From Treponema sp. (GTDB lineage: Bacteria > Spirochaetota > Spirochaetia > Treponematales > Treponemataceae), in assembly GCA_018385395.1 (NCBI GenBank), contig JAHBAD010000111.1:1-45782 (forward strand): a stretch of 45,782 nucleotides of DNA. The letters run 5' to 3'. Shown here in pieces: positions 33,538-42,714 of the stretch. Position numbers and translations under genes: made by a program. The stretch's first letter is position 1. Each line of letters begins with the position of its first letter. The notes under the pieces are model-generated. The model saw only the letters and a program-made list of their open reading frames with translations, was not told where the DNA came from and made no database searches.

Positions 33538-34155
33538 TTATCTGATAAAATTCATAAATGTTGTCGGTTCCTTTTCAGGAAGTCCGAACTTTTCTTTTCC
33601 AAGCTGAATTGATTTCATAAGGAAAGCCATGTTATGTGCCAGTGTGCGCATCTGCTGCATTCCTTCTGCGTCTTCTGCAGCCTGTCCCGGAGCTGCACCA
33701 TGTGCACCGTTCCAGTACTGACCTGAAGCAACAGGCATGCCACTGATTCCAAAATATTTATTCAGCTGATCATAAGTTGCAGTAATTCCACCGCGGCGTG
33801 CAACTGCAACCGAGGCTCCAACCTTCATTGTTTTATTAAAATGAGCACTGTAAAAAAGTCTGTCACAAAGTGCGGTAAGAGTAGAGTTTGCAGAAGCATA
33901 ATAAACAGGACTTCCTAGAACAAGGCCGTCAGCTTCTTCGAAAAGTTTTGCAACTTCATTTACTTCATCATCAAAAACACATTTTCCTTTCTGGCCGCAT
34001 GAACCACATGCAACGCATCCACGGATTACTTTATTTCCAACCTGAACAATCTGTGTTTCGATTCCTTCTTCTGCAAAAACTTTGCACATTTCATTCAGGG
34101 CAGTAGCTGTATTTCCGTTTTCTTTTGGCGAGCCGTTCAATAAAAGTACTTTCAT
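33538..34155 (-). CDS. Flavodoxin-like NAD(P)H-dependent FMN reductase
   Basis: A 205-residue soluble flavoprotein of the NADPH-dependent FMN reductase group. LLNGSPKENGNTATAL near the start is the FMN phosphate-binding loop and GLVLGSPVYYASANS a second FMN contact. CVACGSCGQKGKC near residue 50 is a cysteine-rich stretch as in iron-sulfur flavoprotein relatives, though spacing suggests it may not hold a cluster. AGGAG precedes the ATG at 34155; one extra upstream TTG codon is ignored. It is the last gene of the long minus-strand run, 33 bases after the dCMP deaminase. Electron donor and acceptor are unknown. Confidence 0.85.
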   Translation of the reverse strand: MKVLLLNGSPKENGNTATALNEMCKVFAEEGIETQIVQVGNKVIRGCVACGSCGQKGKCVFDDEVNEVAKLFEEADGLVLGSPVYYASANSTLTALCDRLFYSAHFNKTMKVGASVAVARRGGITATYDQLNKYFGISGMPVASGQYWNGAHGAAPGQAAEDAEGMQQMRTLAHNMAFLMKSIQLGKEKFGLPEKEPTTFMNFIR

Positions 34156-34188
34156 CAAAATCTCCTCTTTTTAGTTTTCCCTTTCAAT

Positions 34189-34731
34189 TTACCATTTAGT
34201 AAGTTCGGCATATTCTTCTGTGTCTGGGTCGTACTGATCAATTACATCCTGCTTATAGGTTTTTCCATTTGTAATGTTCAAAGTTTCAACATCAGGCATT
34301 GCAGAAAGAAGACGGACAATTGCCAGATCACTTTCAAAATTTGTCATGCTTTTTGCAGCACCGCTGGCATGAGAATTCAAACGCAGATTCCTGTAAACAA
34401 AACGTTTGATTCCTGCCTGAAGACAATATTTCAGACAGTTGTCGCAGGTTGCAAGATTATTGTAAACAGTGCATCCTGTTAAATCCTGATGAGCAAAAAT
34501 AATTGCGTTCATTTCCGAATGAACGGCGAAACGATATTTTATTGGACGTTCACTCAGTGTCAGCTTTGATTCATCCGCTCCCTGAATAAGTCCGTTATAT
34601 CCTACAGAAATAACGCGGTGATTTTTATCAACAATTACACATCCGCACTGTGAAGACGGATCCTTGGATTTTTTCGAAACTTCGGCAGCAATGTTCAAAA
34701 AGTAATCATCCCAATCAGATTGCTTTCCCAT
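34189..34731 (-). CDS. dCMP deaminase family protein
   Basis: A 180-residue zinc enzyme that should convert dCMP to dUMP for thymidylate synthesis. The zinc and proton-shuttle motif is HSEMNAI (near residue 72) and the second motif is ATCDNCLKYC, where Thr replaces the Pro of the usual PCxxC. The GVIVD-like and SVGYNGL segments fit deoxycytidylate deaminases. A C-terminal tail of about 40 residues is acidic. A Shine-Dalgarno (GGAG) precedes the ATG. It follows the transglutaminase-like gene by 30 bases. Confidence 0.85.
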   Translation of the reverse strand: MGKQSDWDDYFLNIAAEVSKKSKDPSSQCGCVIVDKNHRVISVGYNGLIQGADESKLTLSERPIKYRFAVHSEMNAIIFAHQDLTGCTVYNNLATCDNCLKYCLQAGIKRFVYRNLRLNSHASGAAKSMTNFESDLAIVRLLSAMPDVETLNITNGKTYKQDVIDQYDPDTEEYAELTKW

Positions 34732-34761
34732 TTTTGTCTCCTAAAAATAAAATCTAAAAAA

Positions 34762-36459
34762 TTAATAAATTCCTTTTACAACCGGATCAGACCAGAAAGA
34801 ACTGTATTTTTCAACATTTGCAGAAGCTTCTTCCCAGAACATCTGAAAGGCAAATGAACGAGGACGCTGAACAATTTTATTGTCCTGATAGAACGGCTTC
34901 TGTGTATTTATTCCACGGCTGAATTTAATGTGATGCGAATCAAGATTTCCAAAATAGAATGCCTTTGCATCAATACCTTCATCCCACTTTTTGTATTCCA
35001 TTCCGGCACCAAGAGCAGGATCAACTGGAATCCATCCCATTCCGCTGATATAGAATTCTGACCACATATGATTTCTAGTTGAAAGATCCGGGCTTACAAG
35101 AACACCACAATTTGCAAAAGCCGGAATATCAAGTGCGCGAAGCAGAGCCGTGTAAACAATGGCAAAATCATAACTGTCGCCCGACTTTCTTTCAATTAAG
35201 TCCAGAGGATTAGCATCACCCTTTCTAAAATCATTTTCAATTTTGAAATTTGAAACCATATAATTATAAACAAGGCGTGCTTTTCTATAAGGATTCTTTT
35301 CAGCCTTTACTATGCTTGCCGCAAGTGAAATAATCTTTTCATTTTCCGATGGAATTAATTCATCAGCCCGTGTTGCAAAGGCATAAAGAACATCTGACAA
35401 TGCCTGATTCTTTGCAGATACTTTAATTTCATTTACTTCTGTTTTAATTCCGTAAACAGGGAGAACAAATGATTGTTTGAAATATGTTTTTTCGGAAAGA
35501 TTCCGTTCAACATTCAGCTGGTGAATCATTGTTTTCTGATAACTCATAAGAACCGGATCCGGACTTACTTCTGTTATTTCAAGTTCCCGCTGGCTTGCCG
35601 AAATTACAGGAAGCGGACAACGGAGTGTAATTGTTGAAGAATCTTTTGTGACAATATCTGCAATATCAACGTTATATGAAACAAGAAAAAACTTTTTATC
35701 TGTGAAGGTTTTTGTACCTACACCATTTGAAAAGAAGGTTTCTTTCTTTTCTGTTTTTCCAGAAGGTGTATTAACATAAACATAACCGGCTGCAGCTCCG
35801 TCAGGTATACGAACACGGATTTCTGTATCAGACCAGAACTCATAACAGAAGTCGTCTTCCAAAGCAGGAATCACTTCTACAGATTCAGAACCGTCAACAT
35901 TTGATGTGAAATAAACTTTTGACTGGCCGCGTGTATCTCCAAAATTATTTCCTGTAATTACAATTACGTCTCCCACTGATGCCTTTGACCAGGACGAAGC
36001 ACTCTTCGGGTCCACCTCGATTGAAGCAATCACAGGACCTGTTACAAGATTTACTTCCTGAACTTCTGTAGGAATATCTGTAATATTTGCAAAAAAAGCA
36101 GGACTGGACTGAAGTTTTCCGGTTCCAACAATTACAAGTCCGTTCTGGACATTTGAAGGAACAACCAGTTTGATTGTGTTGTCAGTCCACATTAAATAAG
36201 AAGAAGCTGTCAGTTTGCTTCCTGCAAATTCAACATAACTCATATCCCGGTTCTTTCCAAAGTTACGTCCTGAAATAACCACCACATCTCCAGGACTACC
36301 TACCGGCGGAGTAATTGCATCAATATAAGGAATAGGTCTTGTATTGTATTTAAAAATAAAAATCCCGCCTAAAATCAGACCGATTAATGCAAGAAGAATT
36401 ATCAGACGAATAAGCGGGGATTTTTTGAAATAATATTTTACTGTATCAGTTTGTTTCAC
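34762..36459 (-). CDS. Membrane-anchored TIG/IPT and transglutaminase-like protein
   Basis: About 565 residues. An N-terminal membrane helix (residues 20-40) anchors an extracytoplasmic part with two IPT/TIG immunoglobulin-like domains (starting near 47 and 145; both contain ISGRNFG or ITGNNFG) and a transglutaminase-like domain near 400-510. That domain keeps the expected His (RNHMWSEFY) and Asp (WIPVDPALG), but the catalytic Cys position reads SGDSYDFA, with Ser encoded by AGT. It is thus probably a non-catalytic relative. GTG at 36459 is chosen for its AAGGG; ATGs at 36480 and 36492 are alternatives. It overlaps the anti-sigma gene and may act in envelope-stress sensing. Confidence 0.8.
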   Translation of the reverse strand: MKQTDTVKYYFKKSPLIRLIILLALIGLILGGIFIFKYNTRPIPYIDAITPPVGSPGDVVVISGRNFGKNRDMSYVEFAGSKLTASSYLMWTDNTIKLVVPSNVQNGLVIVGTGKLQSSPAFFANITDIPTEVQEVNLVTGPVIASIEVDPKSASSWSKASVGDVIVITGNNFGDTRGQSKVYFTSNVDGSESVEVIPALEDDFCYEFWSDTEIRVRIPDGAAAGYVYVNTPSGKTEKKETFFSNGVGTKTFTDKKFFLVSYNVDIADIVTKDSSTITLRCPLPVISASQRELEITEVSPDPVLMSYQKTMIHQLNVERNLSEKTYFKQSFVLPVYGIKTEVNEIKVSAKNQALSDVLYAFATRADELIPSENEKIISLAASIVKAEKNPYRKARLVYNYMVSNFKIENDFRKGDANPLDLIERKSGDSYDFAIVYTALLRALDIPAFANCGVLVSPDLSTRNHMWSEFYISGMGWIPVDPALGAGMEYKKWDEGIDAKAFYFGNLDSHHIKFSRGINTQKPFYQDNKIVQRPRSFAFQMFWEEASANVEKYSSFWSDPVVKGIY

Positions 36460-37135
36460 TCGGGTTGCCCTTATACTCATCCACAGGAACATTAATTTCT
36501 GTTGTATAAGGTACAGTATTCATTCCGGGAATTGTAATTTTAATGGATATAGTATTTCCATTATCAAAATTCGGGCGGAAAACGTCAACAACCTGAGCCA
36601 TGTTTTCATTCATCATTCCCATATTCTTGTTCATACCCTGAGAACTCATACGATGCATTGATGAACGACGAATCATCTCATTATTCAGATTACTAAACGA
36701 AGAGGCTGTTCCTACTGTTGAAGCTGTTAAAGGCAAACTTGCAATTGCTGGAACAGAAATAGTAGCTTCAGCAGATTCACTTGCTTTTCGGTTAAGCCCA
36801 ACAGGAAGAACAAGTGCAAACACAGCGGCTGCTGCCATAGCAGGAACACTATATTTCACTACACTCATAAATGAAGTTTTCTTTTCGAATTTATTTGTGT
36901 GTTTGCTATAACTCATGCGGATTTGAAGACGGCGGAAACCTTCATCCATTTCCAGTCGATTGATTTCCGGAGTTTTAAGCTGTTCCAGACCAGCACGCAA
37001 TTTTTTAAGGCGTTCCAGTTCAGCAGAACACTTAGGACACGAGGCAACATGTGCTTCATATTCTTTTACAAGCGAAAGAGGAAGTTCTTCATCAAGATAT
37101 ACCGAATGGATATCCTTAGTTGGGCATAAAGACAT
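36446..37135 (-). CDS. Zinc-finger anti-sigma factor
   Basis: A 229-residue membrane protein expected to hold the adjacent sigma factor inactive. The N-terminal 60 residues form an anti-sigma domain of the ZAS type with Cys4 and HVASCPKC (H-x3-C-x2-C). One membrane helix lies at about residues 88-108 (PAMAAAAVFALVLPVGL). The extracytoplasmic part is Met-, Asn- and Ser-rich, with a run of MNKNMGMMNENM, and no recognised domain. Its start overlaps the sigma gene by 20 bases and AGGAG precedes it. Pairing with the sigma factor is certain from position; the signal is unknown. Confidence 0.88.
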   Translation of the reverse strand: MSLCPTKDIHSVYLDEELPLSLVKEYEAHVASCPKCSAELERLKKLRAGLEQLKTPEINRLEMDEGFRRLQIRMSYSKHTNKFEKKTSFMSVVKYSVPAMAAAAVFALVLPVGLNRKASESAEATISVPAIASLPLTASTVGTASSFSNLNNEMIRRSSMHRMSSQGMNKNMGMMNENMAQVVDVFRPNFDNGNTISIKITIPGMNTVPYTTEINVPVDEYKGNPSETN

Positions 37136-37655
37136 TATCTTCTCCTATTAGTTTTTCTAACTGTTCCCTGGCTCTAAAAATACGTATTTTTACGTTCCCC
37201 TCTGTTATTCCTAAAACCTTTCCAATTTCTTTATAATTCAAATCACCGTATTCACGAAGAATAATTACTTCCTTCAGCTTTTTAGGCAGTTTATCCAGAC
37301 ATTCCTGAATACGCTTTACTGTTTCTGCCTTAAGCAAATCTACTTCACCGCTGTCATATTTTCTATGATCTTCATAAAGAACTTTTTCATAAGCTTTCTT
37401 TTCACGGTCCTTACGCTTTACATAATTTAGCGAAGCATTTTTTACAACACGAATAAGCCAGTATTTAGCATCATCCAGTGAAGGAAAAACAAGTGATTTT
37501 TCATTTGCTTTGATTAAAGAATCATGTGCCAGATCTTCTGCCACTTCTTCATCGTTTACAATACGAATGGAGATACGAAACAAAAGCTGCATGCATTCAT
37601 CATAAATCTTTTTGAAATCAGAAGGGTTTCCTGCATTTACCTCTGGTGAGTCCAT
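37116..37655 (-). CDS. ECF-type RNA polymerase sigma factor
   Basis: A 179-residue sigma-70 family factor with region 2 (LFRISIRIVNDEEVAEDLAHDSL, about residues 25-90) and region 4 (LPKKLKEVIILREYGDLNYKEIGKVLGITEGNVK, about 115-170) but no region 1 or 3, as in ECF/sigma-24 factors. The ATG at 37655 with nearby AGGAG is preferred to a TTG at 37685. It overlaps its anti-sigma gene and lies 68 bases after the outer-membrane protein gene in the same direction, tying envelope proteins and stress response into one unit. Confidence 0.92.
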   Translation of the reverse strand: MDSPEVNAGNPSDFKKIYDECMQLLFRISIRIVNDEEVAEDLAHDSLIKANEKSLVFPSLDDAKYWLIRVVKNASLNYVKRKDREKKAYEKVLYEDHRKYDSGEVDLLKAETVKRIQECLDKLPKKLKEVIILREYGDLNYKEIGKVLGITEGNVKIRIFRAREQLEKLIGEDNVFMPN

Positions 37656-37723
37656 TTTCTCCTGACCTTCTCTTAAATTTAACAATCCACTTTCCTATTA
37701 GTTACAGAATATTTTGGATTTCT

Positions 37724-39304
37724 TTAATATTTAAAATCCAACAAAACAGAAACACTTCCGCTTCTTGCCGCATACTGTCCGGCAATCATTCGATTACTGC
37801 TATCTATTAATTTTACTGTATCTTTAAGGTTTACGGCAATTCTTGCGTGTTTATTCAGTTTATAACCACCTTCAAGGTCAAGAACCGGAATGGAATCCCC
37901 ATTTTGTGCTACCAATGGAAAATCAATTTCACCAAAAACGTCCCAGTTTTTGTATGAATAATCCGCAGAAACAAAAACCTCCTGTTCATTTGCAGTTGAT
38001 GGAACAAAATCAAAATAAGAAATCCAGCCCATATGCATATTTACAGGACCTGCTTTAAGAGTAACATTTTCTCGTGAAGCAATAAGCTGACGGTCAGAAG
38101 ATGAAAAAGCATAAAGACCGTTTACAATATAATCTTCACTATAAACTGGCTGAATAAAACCATTTCCAAATGCAGTTCTTCTGTATTCAACATTCATGTC
38201 CAAGGCAAAACTTGATTTTACAGGAAGACAAACCTTCAGAATGCCGTACCAGTCAGACACTTCTCCCGGCAGTTTCTGCCCACCTTCTTCATAACCAAAA
38301 GCACTGAATGGACAATTCTGTTCAAGGAAGTGAACTGTTTTTCCTTCTGAACTTAACCCACCTTCAAGTCCTATACTCATATCACGATCTGAAAATTTTA
38401 CCGGGAATGTAACAGCTGTTCCCAGTGTAAAAGGAACCAGGACTTTATTATTTCCAATATTGTTTCCAAGAACAGTTCCTGCTTTCCCAAAGATTTCTGC
38501 AAAACGGTTTCTCCACTGAAGATTCAAAGAAAAACAACTGCGATGAGTATTTTCATTTCCTGAATTTTCAAGGCTGTAATTTCCTTCTAAAGAAATTTCA
38601 AATCCATTGCGTTCCCACTTACCCTGAACAGATGGATTCAGATAACCGAATTTTGCATCTTCCACTTTTTCAATGCTTCTGAAAAAAAGATTTCCTTCAA
38701 GGGAAGTTGAAATAGAAAAACTTTTCGATAACATTCTTCTGTACGTTACTGCTGCATCATATTCAGAACGATTATAAAAGGCCGGTTCTGCAAGATTCTG
38801 AAAACCGTTTTCTGTATCGTTGAACATTCCTTCCAGGTTCAGCTGATTAACATCCCAGTTAAAAATTTTATTTCCTGAAACCGAAAGGTTTCTGTCATAA
38901 AATCCGTCAGCCTGACTGAGCCCTGAATAATTTTTCATTGTGTCATAAATGAAATTCATTTCATAAGGATTTTCATTTGTAATTCCATTCAGAAGATACT
39001 TCACGTTAAAGTTTCCGGGATACCCTACACCAACCTGTCCTTCCATTGTGAAATCATTTTTTTCTTCTATAACTGGTTCTTCTACATTAACTTCTGGTTC
39101 AGGAAGAACAACTTCTGTCTTAACAGTTCCAAAAGGCAGTTCAACCTCTTGTGACATTTCCATATCAATTTCTGGAATAAAAACTTCTGAATTGTCTTCT
39201 ACCACAGTTGTAAGGTCTGGAAGATAAATTCCTTCTGCAAACAAAGTGCCTGACAGAAAAAGACTTCCTGCCAGAACCATATATTTACTTTTAATATTTT
39301 TCAT
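37724..39304 (-). CDS. Probable outer-membrane beta-barrel protein
   Basis: A 526-residue exported protein. The signal peptide ends near residue 24 (FLSGTLFAEG). An acidic, Pro/Val/Glu-rich linker (about 40-85) is followed by about 430 residues of alternating hydrophobic and polar strands with many aromatic residues, ending in VSVLLDFKY, whose terminal aromatic is typical of outer-membrane barrels. I do not recognise a named family. The gene starts 1 base after the TPR gene. The sigma factor downstream may respond to barrel assembly problems, as SigmaE does in enterobacteria, but this is inference. Confidence 0.72.
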   Translation of the reverse strand: MKNIKSKYMVLAGSLFLSGTLFAEGIYLPDLTTVVEDNSEVFIPEIDMEMSQEVELPFGTVKTEVVLPEPEVNVEEPVIEEKNDFTMEGQVGVGYPGNFNVKYLLNGITNENPYEMNFIYDTMKNYSGLSQADGFYDRNLSVSGNKIFNWDVNQLNLEGMFNDTENGFQNLAEPAFYNRSEYDAAVTYRRMLSKSFSISTSLEGNLFFRSIEKVEDAKFGYLNPSVQGKWERNGFEISLEGNYSLENSGNENTHRSCFSLNLQWRNRFAEIFGKAGTVLGNNIGNNKVLVPFTLGTAVTFPVKFSDRDMSIGLEGGLSSEGKTVHFLEQNCPFSAFGYEEGGQKLPGEVSDWYGILKVCLPVKSSFALDMNVEYRRTAFGNGFIQPVYSEDYIVNGLYAFSSSDRQLIASRENVTLKAGPVNMHMGWISYFDFVPSTANEQEVFVSADYSYKNWDVFGEIDFPLVAQNGDSIPVLDLEGGYKLNKHARIAVNLKDTVKLIDSSNRMIAGQYAARSGSVSVLLDFKY

Positions 39305-39305
39305 T

Positions 39306-41231
39306 TTATTTGAGCAAGCTCCTTACTGCATTTGCATATTTGCTTTCGGGATAAAGCTGTTTCAGAAGTGATGCAGTTTCGTTTGCGTCTCCGCGTTTTC
39401 CTAAATGAACAAAACATTCAGTTGCTGTATAAAGACTGAAAGCCGCTGTGTCTCCGTCACCGTTCATACGTGAATATTCTGCAGCTTTCAGATATTTTTC
39501 TGCCGCTTCGGCTTTTCTATTCTCCTCGAAAAAATATTCCGCCATTATAAGAGAGTTTATTGCTGCGCTTTCTCTTTCATTTACAATATTTTTTTCCTGA
39601 ATTGCCAGAAGCTCACCGGCAAGTTTTACGCCCGCTGCCTTTGTTTCCGAATCTGAAACAAGAAGCTTGGCGTAAATGGTACCTTTGTCACGGCCCTCAA
39701 CAGTTGCCTTGCCTCCAGCATTTTCAAAATCAGCTTCTGCAAGGATCAGCTCCTTGTTACCGCCGCCGAGAATTTTTTTCAGGTAAGAAATTTTCTTTTC
39801 AAGTGATGCGTCTTTATGGCCTGTTCTTTCTGCCAGTTTTTCGGCGGCGGTAAGAGCGGCGCTGTAATCTTCGCGTTCGTAATTCAGTTCATAAAGCTTT
39901 TCCAGTACCGGGTTCAGGAATTCTGAATCTCCATATTTTGCTACGATTTTATTTCCCGTTAAAATTGCCTTTGGTTTTTCATTTGTCTTTACATATGAAT
40001 CAAATTCATAATACAAAGCAAGATTTGTATATTCGCCTTTTGTAAAAGTCTCAGAATAGTTTTTTAGTTTTGGAGCAGCTGGTGTATAAAGTCCTGCCAT
40101 ATAAAGAACGTCACCGCTTCTGAAAAGTGCTTCTTCACTTTCCTTTGCTACAGGATATTTTTTATAAACTTCTGAAAAAGCTTCGCTTGCTCCCGGAATG
40201 TCTCCCGCATTTGATTTACAAATAGCAATTCTGTACAGACATTTTACAGACCAGGCTTTATTCTGTTTTGCATACTTGTTATACAAAGAAATTGCTTTGT
40301 CATATTTTTTTTGATCAGAATAAATATCTCCAAGGAGCATTACGGCTTTTTCTATTTCTGAATCTGATTTAAGTATATCAAGATTTTTTTCTGTGCATTT
40401 TTCGGCTTTGGAATAATTTCCACAAAGAAGAAAACTCTGTGTTGCATACTGCCATGATCCGGCAGATTCAAAATCTTTTCCCGCTTCGGCATATTTTCCG
40501 TCTTTAAATTCCGCGTAAGCTTTCAGATAAAGCGCCTCAGAATTATTCTTAACTTTTCCGTAGTATTCTGCAGCGGCCGAATATTTTTTGCCGCTCAAAG
40601 CACAGCCACCAAGAATTAGCAAAGCTTCATCGCTGGTGTTGCCTTCTGCAATAGCGGCCGCTTTTTCATACTGCTTTGTTTTATATAGACAGCGTGCATA
40701 ATCAAGTTTTGAGCTTTCAGAAAGTAATTTATCTTTGTTCAAGCTTTCATATACTTCACAGGCTTCTGAATATTTTTTACTTTTAAAATAAGCCTGTGCC
40801 AGAAGCAGATTATTTTGCTTTTTCATCAGACCAATACATTTTTCAAAATCGCCTGTCTGAAAAAAAGCCAATGCTGTGTAATAATCTAATTCTTCTGAAA
40901 GAGCATTTTCACCTGCCGATTCAGCCTGACTTCTGATTCTTTTTACTTCATCAAAATTCTGCAGAATCAAATTTGTTTTTGCCAGAACAGCAAAATACAC
41001 CTTTTCAAAATTTTCTGCGTCTTTATGAACTTCAACTGATTTCAAAATTTCCAGAGCATTCTGCGCGTTATTCTTTAATGAATCAGGAATTAAAGTCAGA
41101 TTTTTATTTCCTTTTTCAACTAAAAGTTTCGCAGCATTCAGTTTATTCAAACTCTGTGAAATATCATCGCAAAATGCTGATCCTAAAGTCAGCCCTAAAA
41201 TAAGAAAAACGGTTACTATAGTCTTTTTCAT
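39306..41231 (-). CDS. Periplasmic TPR-repeat protein
   Basis: A 641-residue exported protein. A signal peptide (residues 1-21, LGSAFCDD) is followed by many helix-turn-helix TPR-like repeats, for example YFKSKKYSEACEVYESL, YLKAYAEFKDGKYAEAGKDF and LYNKYAKQNKAWSVKCLYRIA. It resembles YbgF/BamD-type periplasmic scaffolds in style. It ends 1 base before the barrel gene start and begins 5 bases after the upstream gene, so the three are cotranscribed. A scaffold or chaperone role for the neighbouring envelope proteins is likely. Confidence 0.85.
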   Translation of the reverse strand: MKKTIVTVFLILGLTLGSAFCDDISQSLNKLNAAKLLVEKGNKNLTLIPDSLKNNAQNALEILKSVEVHKDAENFEKVYFAVLAKTNLILQNFDEVKRIRSQAESAGENALSEELDYYTALAFFQTGDFEKCIGLMKKQNNLLLAQAYFKSKKYSEACEVYESLNKDKLLSESSKLDYARCLYKTKQYEKAAAIAEGNTSDEALLILGGCALSGKKYSAAAEYYGKVKNNSEALYLKAYAEFKDGKYAEAGKDFESAGSWQYATQSFLLCGNYSKAEKCTEKNLDILKSDSEIEKAVMLLGDIYSDQKKYDKAISLYNKYAKQNKAWSVKCLYRIAICKSNAGDIPGASEAFSEVYKKYPVAKESEEALFRSGDVLYMAGLYTPAAPKLKNYSETFTKGEYTNLALYYEFDSYVKTNEKPKAILTGNKIVAKYGDSEFLNPVLEKLYELNYEREDYSAALTAAEKLAERTGHKDASLEKKISYLKKILGGGNKELILAEADFENAGGKATVEGRDKGTIYAKLLVSDSETKAAGVKLAGELLAIQEKNIVNERESAAINSLIMAEYFFEENRKAEAAEKYLKAAEYSRMNGDGDTAAFSLYTATECFVHLGKRGDANETASLLKQLYPESKYANAVRSLLK

Positions 41232-41236
41232 AATTT

Positions 41237-42598
41237 TTATTCCGGGAAAAATGTATCGTTTGATCTAACACGAGTCAAATATACAAAGTCCTTTTTGAAA
41301 CGACTTAAAAAGTCTGACAAAGTCATTTCTGTTCCGTTTATGAATACATAACAATTAAAAAGTCCATTGGTTTCAAAATACGGCATAAGGACCACATTCT
41401 TATTAAACACTTTTACTTCAGGCGAACGGTAATCTGTTTCACGGATTGCACCAAAGTAAATTGTTCCAGGCTCTGTGTTTGCAAGTACATATAATAGAGA
41501 TCGAAGCACATCGATGTTATAGCCGCAATCCTTTATAAAAGTAACTGTATTTACAATTCCATTATCTGTCAGACCTGTAGCAAAAGGTTCTATTGTTACA
41601 TCAACGCCTGATTCATTAAATTTGTAAACCATTCCTGTATTTACTGAAAGAACTGCTGAGCTTAGGTTTCTTACAAAATCCAGAGCAAAAGAAAGCGAAT
41701 ACTGATTCGAAAGAACCCCCTGATACCCAATATCTTTATATTCAACTGTCTGACATAAAAGCGGGTAACGTTTCAACTTTCCGCCTGCAATCGGTTCAAC
41801 AAGTCCATCCGCAATCCATTTTAAAAAACCTGCCGATGACAAAGGCTGCTTATCCGAATCTTCTTCAAGCTGAATTTCTTTTCCAGTTGCAAAATCCACT
41901 GTCTTATTATTTTCATCAATCATTGCTGTATCGTGATAAACAATGCCGGGAAGCTTTTCGCGGATTACCGCTGCCATCTGATGAACACTGTGATACATTT
42001 CCGGGTCACAGGTTACAAAATTCCATGGCACATTGATTTTTGTGATACGCTGAACTTCTGCAAAACTTGCTGTATAGAAACGGTCAAAAGGAATTCCTGT
42101 CGGAACATTTTTTACAGCATAATTTCCAAAAATAACCAGGTCACAAACTGAAGAACGGTTATAGGGAGAGAACTGAATATAAACGTCACTGTTCGGAACA
42201 AAGTAATAACGGATGCGGATTGGTTTTCCGTCTTTTTTATTGCGGATTAAAACCCAGCTTCCTGCGGCATCTCCCGGGTAAACTTCCTGCTTTTTTGTAA
42301 TCTTCCCTGTATCAGACATAAAATCAACATTCATCATCATCTCAGGAGAAACAAAAATGTTAAATGTTGAATCTGATTCTTCAAGTCTCACCTGAAATTT
42401 CTGACCTGCAATATTATTTAAAATCTCAGGTTTGTTATTTCGAACAGTCAAAAGAGGCGCTTCAAGCCAGGTTTCCCGGATATCCCGTCTGATTTCTGCT
42501 GAATCAGGAATTCCGAAAGAATTGTTTTCGGCAAAAAGACAGAAGCCTGCCAGAATAAAAGAGAAAGCCAGAATTGTTTTTTTCATCATCTTTATCAT
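41237..42598 (-). CDS. Exported protein of unknown function
   Basis: About 453 residues with a clear signal peptide ending near CLFAENN. No domain is recognised. The body is rich in beta-strand pattern; TAMIDENNKTVDFATGKE and a final stretch on ETNGLFNCYVFINGTEMTLSDFLSRFKKD stand out. It is the first gene of the minus-strand run and reads into the TPR gene with a gap of 5 bases. The ATG at 42598 has GGGGA upstream; ATGs at 42607, 42589 and 42586 are alternatives. Position suggests an envelope role. Confidence 0.75.
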   Translation of the reverse strand: MIKMMKKTILAFSFILAGFCLFAENNSFGIPDSAEIRRDIRETWLEAPLLTVRNNKPEILNNIAGQKFQVRLEESDSTFNIFVSPEMMMNVDFMSDTGKITKKQEVYPGDAAGSWVLIRNKKDGKPIRIRYYFVPNSDVYIQFSPYNRSSVCDLVIFGNYAVKNVPTGIPFDRFYTASFAEVQRITKINVPWNFVTCDPEMYHSVHQMAAVIREKLPGIVYHDTAMIDENNKTVDFATGKEIQLEEDSDKQPLSSAGFLKWIADGLVEPIAGGKLKRYPLLCQTVEYKDIGYQGVLSNQYSLSFALDFVRNLSSAVLSVNTGMVYKFNESGVDVTIEPFATGLTDNGIVNTVTFIKDCGYNIDVLRSLLYVLANTEPGTIYFGAIRETDYRSPEVKVFNKNVVLMPYFETNGLFNCYVFINGTEMTLSDFLSRFKKDFVYLTRVRSNDTFFPE

Positions 42599-42644
42599 AA
42601 AATACATTTCCCCGTTTAAGTTTCGGCCTTTTTTTAACCCTACT

Positions 42645-42673
42645 TGAACAAAAATGTTCTCTTTAATTATACT
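42645..42673 (+). promoter_or_regulatory. Promoter of the amino-acid binding protein, with a palindrome
   Basis: TTGAAC at 42645-42650 and TATACT at 42668-42673 are exactly 17 bases apart. The palindrome GAACAAAAATGTTC (42647-42660) overlaps the -35 box and could be an operator. A leader of about 35 bases ends in AAGGAG before the ATG at 42715. Confidence 0.7.
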
Positions 42674-42714
42674 TCATTTATTAACTCACATTAAATTTTC
42701 ATAAGGAGACAACT

